A DNA stretch of 64,000 nucleotides. Origin: Bacteroidales bacterium. Lineage in GTDB: Bacteria; Bacteroidota; Bacteroidia; Bacteroidales; VadinHA17. The notes below the pieces were generated by a model. That model saw only the letters and a list, made by a program, of their open reading frames with translations, had not been told where the DNA came from and searched no databases. Below, in pieces: positions 9,538-16,743 of this stretch (within the stretch, counting starts at the first letter, position 1; the number at the start of each line of letters is the position of its first letter). The translations under genes were made by a program, and so were the position numbers. The stretch covers positions 225,979-289,978 of the forward strand of contig JAJFVL010000046.1 in assembly GCA_021371855.1 (NCBI GenBank), given 5' to 3'.

Positions 9538-10703
9538 AAGAAGAACAAATAGGGGAAATCCTGATTTATCAGTCAGAAGAAGGCAATACAAAAATTGAGG
9601 TCCGTCTTCAAAATGAAAACGTATGGCTGTCTCAACAGCAGATGGCTGAACTCTATCAATCATCCAGAACCAATGTAGTAGAGCATATTAAGCATATTTA
9701 TGAAGAAGGGGAGTTAAGTGAGAATTCAACCTGTCGGAAATTCCGACAGGTTCAAACTGAAGGTAGCCGAAGCGTTGAAAGAGAAATCCCTTTTTACAAT
9801 CTCGATATGATTATTTCGCTGGGTTATCGAATCAAATCACATATCGCCACAAAGTTTCGTATCTGGGCTACCGAGCGGTTAAAGGAATACATTGTAAAAG
9901 GCTTTACAATGGACGATGAACGGCTCAAGCAAATGGGCGGTGGCGGTTATTGGTATGAGTTGCTCAACCGTATAGGGTATGGCAACTCCTATTCTAGTCT
10001 GGTACTGCTTTACAATTGTAAAGTAAGTGCCTGCGATGGAGAGATTCCTCCATGCAATCAGAAAGGCAACATCTGCGAGGATGGGATTACTCCATGCGAT
10101 CACAAGGGAAACACCTGCGAGAGAGAGATTCCTCCCTTCAATCAAAAGGGCAACACCTGCGATAGTGAGACTACTCCATGCGGTCGGAATGACAACACCT
10201 GCGAGAGAGAGATTCCTCCCTGCGGTCGGAATGACGGCTCCCTTTTTTGTATTAATGGAGGAGAAAGCGGCGGCAGTGCCGCCGCTTTCTCCTCCACCAC
10301 TCTTTTTAAAAGACGCCACGTCATTCCGAACGCAGCGCAGCGTAGTGAGGAATCTGCCTGTCAAAAAACAAATGCTGTCATTCCAAAAGCAATGCAGTAC
10401 AGTGAGAACCATGATTCTTGCAATACTATCTCCAACATTGTGAACAGAGAACAGCGCACTGAGGAATCTGCCTCTCAAAAAACAAATACTGTCATTTCAA
10501 AAGCAACACAATCCAACGAGGAACCAGCCTTTTACAGTACTAACCACAACATTGGAAACAGAGAACAGCTGATAAAGAAATCCTCTTTCCCTGACATAAG
10601 CCTTATAATTGAGAATAAAACACAATGCAGAGAAGAATCTTCTTCCTGCATTGCAAAATTTAAAACTACGAAACGCATAATAATGAAGGCAAAAAATGAG
10701 TAA
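9534..10703 (+). CDS. RhuM-family N-terminal domain fused to a repeat-derived tail (probably degraded)
   Basis: Residues 1-145 match the RhuM/virulence-protein family often found inside type I R-M operons (motifs WLSQQQMAELYQSSRTNV, FYNLDMIISLGYRI, FRIWATERLKEYI). Homology stops after GGGGYWYELLNRI, where normal members continue for about 180 more residues. Here the frame enters five exact-period 42-bp repeats (10030-10239, units like TCEREIPPFNQKGN), a perfect palindrome (10256-10296) and 57-bp repeats from 10320. The tail is therefore translated REP-like DNA rather than a known domain. Overlapping long open frames exist on both strands there because 42 and 57 are multiples of three. Start and end share ATGA overlaps or tight coupling with neighbours. 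Function of the intact family is unclear. Confidence 0.7.
   Translation: MKEEQIGEILIYQSEEGNTKIEVRLQNENVWLSQQQMAELYQSSRTNVVEHIKHIYEEGELSENSTCRKFRQVQTEGSRSVEREIPFYNLDMIISLGYRIKSHIATKFRIWATERLKEYIVKGFTMDDERLKQMGGGGYWYELLNRIGYGNSYSSLVLLYNCKVSACDGEIPPCNQKGNICEDGITPCDHKGNTCEREIPPFNQKGNTCDSETTPCGRNDNTCEREIPPCGRNDGSLFCINGGESGGSAAAFSSTTLFKRRHVIPNAAQRSEESACQKTNAVIPKAMQYSENHDSCNTISNIVNREQRTEESASQKTNTVISKATQSNEEPAFYSTNHNIGNREQLIKKSSFPDISLIIENKTQCREESSSCIAKFKTTKRIIMKAKNE
10030..10239 (+). repeat. Tandem array of five 42-bp units
   Basis: Unit starts at 10030, 10072, 10114, 10156 and 10198, an exact 42-bp period (14 codons). Each contains (A)GAGATTCCTCC followed by a variable part ending AATCAAAAGGGCAAC or GGTCGGAATGACAAC. 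Read on the minus strand this is the GTCATTCCGACC...GGAGGAATCTC REP motif. There are no unique spacers, so this is not a CRISPR array. Confidence 0.9.
10256..10296. repeat. Perfect 20-bp inverted repeat (palindrome A)
   Basis: Arms 10256-10275 and 10277-10296 are exact reverse complements around a single G; the core is AAAGCGGCGGCA/TGCCGCCGCTTT. It separates the 42-bp array from inversely oriented 57-bp repeats and lies within an open reading frame. Confidence 0.95.
10320..10604 (+). repeat. Tandem 57-bp REP-derived repeats (copy A)
   Basis: GTCATT-type unit starts fall at 10320, 10377, 10434, 10491 and 10548, an exact 57-bp period (19 codons). The first unit keeps the REP consensus GTCATTCCGAACGCAGC...GTGAGGAATCTGCC; later ones are progressively diverged. 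Orientation is opposite to the 42-bp array on the other side of palindrome A. Confidence 0.88.
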
Positions 10704-11469
10704 AACTGGTTTTGTTTATATCATGACTAATAAGAACAGAAGCACGTTGTACGTTGGAGTTACAAATGATCTGTGCAGAAGGATTTTCGAACATAAACAG
10801 CATTTGATAAAAAACTCTTTTACAGATAAATACAATCTCGAATATTGTATTTATTATGAAGAGTATCCATATTTTGATCTGGCTATTTTCAGGGAGAAAG
10901 AACTTAAGAAGTGGAGCCGAAAAAAGAAAGAACAACTGATAAAGGAAAAGAATCCTCAGTGGAACGAGCTGGTTACGGAACATGGTTTTGTCAGGGATGG
11001 ATCACCCTCTTTTACAGAGGCCTCTGTAAATTCAGGAGGGGATAAGGAAGACGGAGTCCCTCCCTTTAATCAAAAGGGTTGTGCCTGCGACAGTGAGATT
11101 CCTCCCTTCGGTCGGAATGACGGTCCTCTTATTATGGATGGTGGAGGAGTAGAAAGCGGCGGAGCCGCCGCTTTCTACTCCTCCACCCTTTTTACAAGCC
11201 GACACGTCATTCCGAACGAAGCGCAGCGTAGTGAGGAATCTGCCTGTCAAAAAACAAATGCCTTCATTTCAAAAGCAACACAATACAACGAGGAACCAGC
11301 CTCTTACAGTACTAACCACAACATTGGAAACAGAGAACAGCGTAGTGAGGATTCTGCCTCTCAAAAAACAAATACTGTCATTTCAAAAGCAACACAATAC
11401 AACGAGGAACCTGCTTCCCACCGTGCAATTTCTAAAAACCACCAAACAAAGAAGGGAGGCAAAAAATGA
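10696..11469 (+). CDS. GIY-YIG endonuclease-domain protein with a repeat-derived tail
   Basis: Residues 1-100 form a compact GIY-YIG nuclease domain of the small YhbQ-like type: FVY at 6-8 and YVG at 19-21 (the GIY and YIG elements), then CRRIFEHK, then REKELKKWSRKKKEQLI, the usual end of this single-domain family. Such proteins cut DNA in vitro in some cases, but the cellular role of this class is poorly defined. From about residue 105 the product is translated repeat DNA: a partial 42-bp array, palindrome B (11140-11187) and 57-bp units from 11206, closely similar to the tail of the preceding ORF. The gene starts and ends with the same GGCAAAAAATGA junction seen after hsdM, and its stop overlaps the hsdS start. 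The nuclease domain looks intact. Confidence 0.8.
   Translation: MSKTGFVYIMTNKNRSTLYVGVTNDLCRRIFEHKQHLIKNSFTDKYNLEYCIYYEEYPYFDLAIFREKELKKWSRKKKEQLIKEKNPQWNELVTEHGFVRDGSPSFTEASVNSGGDKEDGVPPFNQKGCACDSEIPPFGRNDGPLIMDGGGVESGGAAAFYSSTLFTSRHVIPNEAQRSEESACQKTNAFISKATQYNEEPASYSTNHNIGNREQRSEDSASQKTNTVISKATQYNEEPASHRAISKNHQTKKGGKK
11140..11187. repeat. Perfect 23-bp inverted repeat (palindrome B)
   Basis: Arms 11140-11162 and 11165-11187 are exact reverse complements around AG. The core AGAAAGCGGCGG is shared with palindrome A, but the outer arms are not identical, and both differ compensatorily so that pairing is kept. Confidence 0.95.
11206..11433 (+). repeat. Tandem 57-bp REP-derived repeats (copy B)
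   Basis: Unit starts at 11206, 11263, 11320 and 11377 keep an exact 57-bp period, as in copy A. Long blocks (for example ACAGTACTAACCACAACATT) are identical between copies A and B, indicating a recent duplication or gene conversion. Confidence 0.88.
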
Positions 11470-12743
11470 ACAGGATAGATGAGCTTATTCAACAGTTTTG
11501 TCCGGGTGGAGTAGAGTTTAAGAATTTGGGTGAAATCATTATTTCATTAAAAACTGGTTTGAATCCTAGAAAAAACTTCGTTCTTAATTCAACCGACTCT
11601 CTTAATTATTATGTGACAGTCAGAGAGTTAAATGGAATAGGCGTAAAGTTCTATGATAAAACTGATAGGGTAAATAATGATGCTTTGAAATTAATTAATA
11701 ACCGTTCAAATTTAGAGATGGGAGATGTATTGTTTTCAGGCACAGGAACAATAGGAAGAACGGCAATAGTAGAAATTGAACCCAATAACTGGAATATAAA
11801 AGAAGGTGTATATGCAATTAAACCGAATAGAAAGCATATTATTTCAAAATTCCTACTTTTTTATTTGAATTCTGCTCAAGCAAAAAGTCAAATTGAAAAT
11901 AAAATAGTTGGGTCTCCCGTATGTAGTATCCCAATGGTTGAATTAAAAAAAATATCTATCCCCATCCCTCCTCTCCCCATTCAGCAGGAAATAGTATCCA
12001 TTCTTGATAAGTTTACCTCTCTGGAAGCGGAGCTGGAAGCGGAGCTGGAAGCCAGGAAAAAACAGTACGAATATTACCGGAACCAATTGTTAACGCCGGT
12101 AATGGTTAATGATAAATGGTTAATGAATGGGAATGAGGTGGAGTGGAAAACACTAGGTGAAATAGGAGAGTTTGTCAGAGGAAAACGATTCGTTAAAGAC
12201 AACATCGTTTCAGAAGGCGTTCCATGCATTCATTATGGTGAAATGTATACACACTACCATATTTGGACAAGAGAGTCCAAGTCATTTTTGAATCCGGAAT
12301 TAGCCACAAAACTTAGGTTTGCACACCCAGGGGATGTTATCATTGTTGCAGCTGGAGAAACAATTGAAGATATTGGACTAGGAGTCGCATGGTTAGGTGA
12401 ATCAAACATTGTAATCCATGATGCTTGTTTTGCATTTTCACATAATTTAAACCCTAAATATGTAGCACATTATTTGCAAACGGAGCTTTTTCACTCACAA
12501 ATTACAAAACACATTTCATCAGGTAAAATTTCGTCAATTAATGCCTCTGGGCTAAGTAAAGCAACTATACCAATTCCATCACTCTCAGAACAAGAACAAA
12601 TCGCAGATATATTGGATAAATTCGATATTCTGGTAAATGATATTTCAGAAGGATTGCCGGCAGAGATTGAAGCTCGTAGAAAGCAATACGAATATTACAG
12701 AGGAAAATTGCTTAATTTTAATGGTCAATTAACTGCTAACTAA
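11466..12743 (+). CDS. hsdS: Type I restriction-modification specificity subunit
   Basis: DNA-recognition subunit of the HsdMSR complex, 425 residues. It has two target recognition domains (about 15-170 and 220-390), each followed by a conserved coiled-coil segment. The first is PLPIQQEIVSILDKFTSLEAE...ARKKQYEYYRNQLL, the second SLSEQEQIADILDKFDIL...EARRKQYEYYRGKLL. The two half-sites of the bipartite recognition sequence cannot be deduced. The central spacer holds an in-frame 12-bp tandem repeat (12021-12056), which in EcoR124-type systems controls half-site spacing. Start overlaps the preceding stop (ATGA) with GGAGG six bases upstream. Downstream gene starts 12 bp after the stop. Confidence 0.95.
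   Translation: MNRIDELIQQFCPGGVEFKNLGEIIISLKTGLNPRKNFVLNSTDSLNYYVTVRELNGIGVKFYDKTDRVNNDALKLINNRSNLEMGDVLFSGTGTIGRTAIVEIEPNNWNIKEGVYAIKPNRKHIISKFLLFYLNSAQAKSQIENKIVGSPVCSIPMVELKKISIPIPPLPIQQEIVSILDKFTSLEAELEAELEARKKQYEYYRNQLLTPVMVNDKWLMNGNEVEWKTLGEIGEFVRGKRFVKDNIVSEGVPCIHYGEMYTHYHIWTRESKSFLNPELATKLRFAHPGDVIIVAAGETIEDIGLGVAWLGESNIVIHDACFAFSHNLNPKYVAHYLQTELFHSQITKHISSGKISSINASGLSKATIPIPSLSEQEQIADILDKFDILVNDISEGLPAEIEARRKQYEYYRGKLLNFNGQLTAN
12021..12056 (+). repeat. 12-bp tandem repeat in the central spacer of hsdS
   Basis: CTGGAAGCGGAG occurs at 12021-12032 and 12033-12044, followed by the diverged third copy CTGGAAGCCAGG at 12045-12056. It encodes LEAE-LEAE-LEAR at the start of the central conserved coiled coil. 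Confidence 0.9.
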
Positions 12744-12755
12744 CCATTAATATTC

Positions 12756-13379
12756 ATGGCAATAATTAATGTACAACAAACAGATGTTACCATTCTGAAA
12801 ATTAATGAGGAGGATTATATCTCGTTGACCGATATAGCCAAATTTAAAACATCCGATCCGTTTATAGTTGTTTGCAACTGGATGCGTAACCGTAATACTA
12901 TTGAATATCTGGGCATTTGGGAAACTTTGTATAACACTGGTTTTAAACCTATCGAATTCGATAGGTTTAGAACAGAAGCCGGTTTAAACTCCTTTACACT
13001 CTCACCTCAAAAATGGATTGATACCACCAAAATCAATTACCATATACACACCGATGCCGTAAAGCAAAACCTTATCCCGTTAGAACTTACACCACAGCAA
13101 ATTTCGTATGTGTATGCCAACGAAGCCGATGTACTGAATATGGCCATGTTTGGCATTACCGCCAAAGAATGGCGCGATGCAAATCCCGAAATCAAAGGTA
13201 ATATTCGCGATTATGCTTCCATTAATGAACTCATCTGCCTCTCAAATATGGAAAACCTTAACGCCGTTTTTATAAACGAAAATATGTCACAAAGCGATCG
13301 GTTGGTTAAACTCAACCAAATTGCAATTCAGCAGATGAGAGTATTGCAAGAGGTAGAAAACAGAAAGCTTTTGAAATAG
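12756..13379 (+). CDS. KilA-N family protein with an internal deletion
   Basis: The N terminus (MAIINVQQTDVTILKINEED, SLTDIAKFKTSDPFIVVCNWMRNR) and C terminus (KINYHIHTDAVKQNLIP, ADVLNMAMFGITAKEWR, IRDYASINELICLSNMENLN) match the KilA-N proteins commonly seen inside Bacteroidota type I R-M operons. The expected middle, containing the conserved GRYGGTFAHKDIAFEFASW segment and about 70 residues in all, is missing: LSPQKWIDTT runs straight into KINYHIHTD. The frame is kept, so a 207-residue protein is still encoded. KilA-N domains are associated with DNA binding in phages, and the loss removes part of that fold. It sits 12 bp after hsdS and 15 bp before hsdR. Confidence 0.75.
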   Translation: MAIINVQQTDVTILKINEEDYISLTDIAKFKTSDPFIVVCNWMRNRNTIEYLGIWETLYNTGFKPIEFDRFRTEAGLNSFTLSPQKWIDTTKINYHIHTDAVKQNLIPLELTPQQISYVYANEADVLNMAMFGITAKEWRDANPEIKGNIRDYASINELICLSNMENLNAVFINENMSQSDRLVKLNQIAIQQMRVLQEVENRKLLK

Positions 13380-13394
13380 AAACCAAATAGAACA

Positions 13395-16300
13395 ATGCCA
13401 TATTACAATATTGTCTCTGAAAATCCCGAAAGTACAGTAGTTGCCGAATACAAACCACTGCCCCGTAAGGAGATCACATACCAGTCTGAAACTGACCTTG
13501 AAAAGGCTTTCATTGAGCAACTTAAGACGCAGGCATACGACTATCTTCCAATAAAATCAGAAGATGAGCTTATTGCCAACCTCCGCAGCCAGCTGGAGTT
13601 ACTTAATAACTATAGTTTCACAGACACTGAATGGAGCCGGTTCTTCATAAGCAGGATTGCCAACCAGAACATTGGGATAGAGGAAAAAACATCCATAATC
13701 CAGGAGGACCACATTCAGCTTCTTACACGTGATGACGGATCGGTTAAAAATATCTACCTGATAGATAAAGCCAATGTCCATAACAACCGCCTACAGGTAA
13801 TAAATCAATATGTCACCTCTCCCGCTTCAGGAGATGGATCAGGTGAAAGGCTAAACCGGTACGATGTAACCATACTGGTAAACGGATTGCCCCTGGTACA
13901 TATCGAGCTTAAAAAGCGTGGAGAGGAAATCAAGGAGGCGTTTAACCAGATAAACCGTTACAACCGCGAATCATTCTGGTCAGGAAGCGGCCTGTTTGAA
14001 TATGTGCAGATTTTTGTTGTCTCAAACGGCACATTTACCAAGTACTACAGCAATACTACAAGGTTTACACATATAAAGGAGATGAACCAGGGCTCATCCC
14101 GCAAAGGAAAACGGACAAGTAACAGCTTTGAATTTACCTCATGGTGGGCCGATGCCAATAACCGGCCCATAACCGACCTGATGGACTTCTGCCGTACATT
14201 CTTTGCCAAACATACTATTCTCAACCTGCTGACAAAATACTGCGTCTTCACTACCGAGAAACTATTGCTTGTCATGCGTCCGTACCAGATAGTTGCTACC
14301 GAACACATACTGGGAAGGATAAATGTTTCAAACAACTACAGGACTTATGGTTCAATAGATGCCGGAGGCTATATATGGCACACCACCGGAAGCGGTAAGA
14401 CACTCACATCGTTCAAGACAGCCCAGCTGGCGGCCAAACTGTCTTTTATTGACAAGGTATTGTTTGTGGTGGACCGTAAGGATCTCGACTACCAGACTAT
14501 GAAAGAGTATGATAAGTTTGAGAAGGGGGCTGCAAACAGCAATGCCAGTACTGCCATCCTGAAGAAACAGCTCGATGATCCAGATGCAAGGATAATAATC
14601 ACTACCATTCAGAAACTAACTGTTCTTATAAAGAAGCAGAAAAGCCATGGCGCCTTTGGGAAGCATGTAGTTATCATCTTTGATGAGTGCCACCGTTCCC
14701 AGTTTGGTGAGATGCATACAGCCATCACAAAGAGCTTTAAACGGTATCACCTCTTTGGCTTCACAGGCACTCCCATCTTTGCCGTTAACTCGGCATCCAA
14801 TGGCCGCTTCGACCTGAAAACAACAGAACAGGCTTTTGGAACCAAGTTGCATACCTATACCATCGTGGACGCCATCACCGATATGAATGTTCTTCCCTTC
14901 CGTATCGATTATATCAGTACAATGAAGGAACAGGAGAACATCACCGACGAGAAGGTATGGGATATAGACAGGGAAAGGGCACTGGCAGCACCCGAGCGTA
15001 TCAGCAATATAGTCAGGTATATAATAGAACATTTTGATCAGAAGACCAAACGCAACAGCTTTTACAAACTGAAAGAGCGTCGTCTGGCTGGCTTTAATGC
15101 AATATTTGCGGTAACCTCAATTGATGTGGCTAAGAAATACTATGCCGGGTTTCAGAAGCAGATGGAGGTCTTGCCCGCAAATGCACGGCTGAAAGTAGCT
15201 CTTATATACAGCTTTGGAGCAAATGAGGCTGATCATGAAACCGATGGAACCATTGAGGATGAAAATCCTGAGGACACAGGCAAACTGGATAAGAGCTCCC
15301 GCGACTTTCTTGAACAGGCCATACAGGACTATAACAAGATATTCAAGACTAACTTCGACACCTCCAGCGATAAGTTCCAGAACTATTATAAGGACGTATC
15401 ACAGAGAGTAAAAGACCGTGAGGTGGACCTTCTCATTGTCGTTAATATGTTCCTTACAGGTTTTGACGCAACAACACTGAACACTCTCTGGGTTGACAAG
15501 AACCTGCGTCTGCATGGATTATTGCAGGCTTACTCACGCACAAACCGTATTCTAAACTCGGTAAAGACATTCGGTAATATTGTGTGCTTTCGTAACCTGG
15601 AAAAGGCAACCAACGAAAGCATTGCTCTCTTTGGCGACAAGGAGGCAGGCGGGATAGTACTTCTCAGGACCTATGATGAGTATTACAACGGCTATAAGGA
15701 TAGCGATAAAGATGTAAGAGGATATGCCAGCCTGGTGAATGAGCTGATTGATAAATTTCCGGCTGAGAAACAGATCATTGGAGAGAAGAAACAAAAAGAA
15801 TTCATTAAGCTTTACGGGGCTATCCTTAAGGTAAAGAACATCCTCTCATCCTTTGACGAGTTTGCCGGAAATGAGATCCTTACCGATCGCGATGTTCAGG
15901 ATTATCACAGCATGTATATAAACCTGTATAACGAGTTCCGGAATAAATACAAGGGTGAGGTTGAGAATGTGAATGATGACATAGTCTTTGAGATGGAGCT
16001 GATAAAGCAGGTTGAAATAAACATTGATTATATACTGGAGCTTATCCGCAAGTACCATGAAGGGCATCTCAAAGACAAAGAGATAGTCATAAGCATCACC
16101 AAGGCCATTGATTCCAGTGTGGAGTTAAGGAACAAGAAAGATCTTATTGAGAAGTTCATTGAGTCATTAAATCTGGCTACCAGGGTTGACGACGACTGGC
16201 GCACTTTTGTCGATGCAAAGAAGCTTGAAGAGCTTGAAACAATCATTACTGAAGAGAACCTGGATAAGGAAGAGACATATAAATTTGTTAACAATTCCTT

Positions 16301-16496
16301 CCGCGATGGCTACATACAATCGACCGGCACTGCATTCACAAAGGTGCTGCCTCCTGTATCCAGGTTCACAACGACAGGCGATCGCACAAAGAAACGGGAG
16401 ACAGTGCTCGAAAAGCTCAATGCATTTTTCAGTAAGTTCCGGGATATTTCCGGGGGAAGGCTTTTAACCCAGACTGATCTTAAAGCTATAAAGTAA
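13395..16496 (+). CDS. hsdR: Type I restriction endonuclease subunit
   Basis: Motor and nuclease subunit of the type I complex: it translocates DNA with ATP and cleaves far from the site. The 1033-residue product has an N-terminal PD-(D/E)xK nuclease (D157, E171, K173 in DVTI...HIELKKRG). An SF2 helicase core follows, with Walker A TTGSGKT near residue 333, DECH near 430, FTGTP near 456, and motif VI in YSRTNRI. A C-terminal helical region that docks on HsdM completes the protein. All key residues are present. Length is normal for the family. It closes the operon; about 250 AT-rich bases follow before the Fic gene. Confidence 0.96.
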   Translation: MPYYNIVSENPESTVVAEYKPLPRKEITYQSETDLEKAFIEQLKTQAYDYLPIKSEDELIANLRSQLELLNNYSFTDTEWSRFFISRIANQNIGIEEKTSIIQEDHIQLLTRDDGSVKNIYLIDKANVHNNRLQVINQYVTSPASGDGSGERLNRYDVTILVNGLPLVHIELKKRGEEIKEAFNQINRYNRESFWSGSGLFEYVQIFVVSNGTFTKYYSNTTRFTHIKEMNQGSSRKGKRTSNSFEFTSWWADANNRPITDLMDFCRTFFAKHTILNLLTKYCVFTTEKLLLVMRPYQIVATEHILGRINVSNNYRTYGSIDAGGYIWHTTGSGKTLTSFKTAQLAAKLSFIDKVLFVVDRKDLDYQTMKEYDKFEKGAANSNASTAILKKQLDDPDARIIITTIQKLTVLIKKQKSHGAFGKHVVIIFDECHRSQFGEMHTAITKSFKRYHLFGFTGTPIFAVNSASNGRFDLKTTEQAFGTKLHTYTIVDAITDMNVLPFRIDYISTMKEQENITDEKVWDIDRERALAAPERISNIVRYIIEHFDQKTKRNSFYKLKERRLAGFNAIFAVTSIDVAKKYYAGFQKQMEVLPANARLKVALIYSFGANEADHETDGTIEDENPEDTGKLDKSSRDFLEQAIQDYNKIFKTNFDTSSDKFQNYYKDVSQRVKDREVDLLIVVNMFLTGFDATTLNTLWVDKNLRLHGLLQAYSRTNRILNSVKTFGNIVCFRNLEKATNESIALFGDKEAGGIVLLRTYDEYYNGYKDSDKDVRGYASLVNELIDKFPAEKQIIGEKKQKEFIKLYGAILKVKNILSSFDEFAGNEILTDRDVQDYHSMYINLYNEFRNKYKGEVENVNDDIVFEMELIKQVEINIDYILELIRKYHEGHLKDKEIVISITKAIDSSVELRNKKDLIEKFIESLNLATRVDDDWRTFVDAKKLEELETIITEENLDKEETYKFVNNSFRDGYIQSTGTAFTKVLPPVSRFTTTGDRTKKRETVLEKLNAFFSKFRDISGGRLLTQTDLKAIK

Positions 16497-16706
16497 CCAG
16501 CTAAAGCTTTGGTTATTAGAGTACTTTAAATTTATGGATTTGTCGATAAGTGTATTGCAATTCCTTAAGAAGATTGACACAAAGTAAATGTTCTTCTCTT
16601 TGCACTACAATAATCATGCAAAGAGTTTAATTATCAATTGTATTATTTAATATTTCTATATGTAGCTTAAATAACACCATTATTTATTTAAGTTTATTGC
16701 ATTATT

Positions 16707-16735
16707 ATTTAAATAAAGTCTATCTTTATTTAAAT
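16707..16735. promoter_or_regulatory. Perfect inverted repeat just upstream of the Fic gene (operator candidate)
   Basis: ATTTAAATAAAG (16707-16718) and CTTTATTTAAAT (16724-16735) are exact reverse complements with a 5-base spacer, ending 8 bases before the Fic ATG. A further half-site-like TTATTTAAG lies just upstream. It could bind a dimeric regulator, perhaps the Fic protein's own winged helix, or form an mRNA hairpin over the start. Confidence 0.6.
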
Positions 16736-16743
16736 TTTTAACG

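Noticed and set aside
10030..10239. Possible CRISPR array in the regularly spaced repeats
   Set aside because: Units are contiguous 42-mers that are similar along their whole length; there are no unique spacers and no cas genes.
9879..10478. Long open frames on the minus strand and in another plus frame over the rhuM-like tail
   Set aside because: They exist because stop-free repeats of length 42 and 57 keep all frames open. They show no family motifs or start signals.
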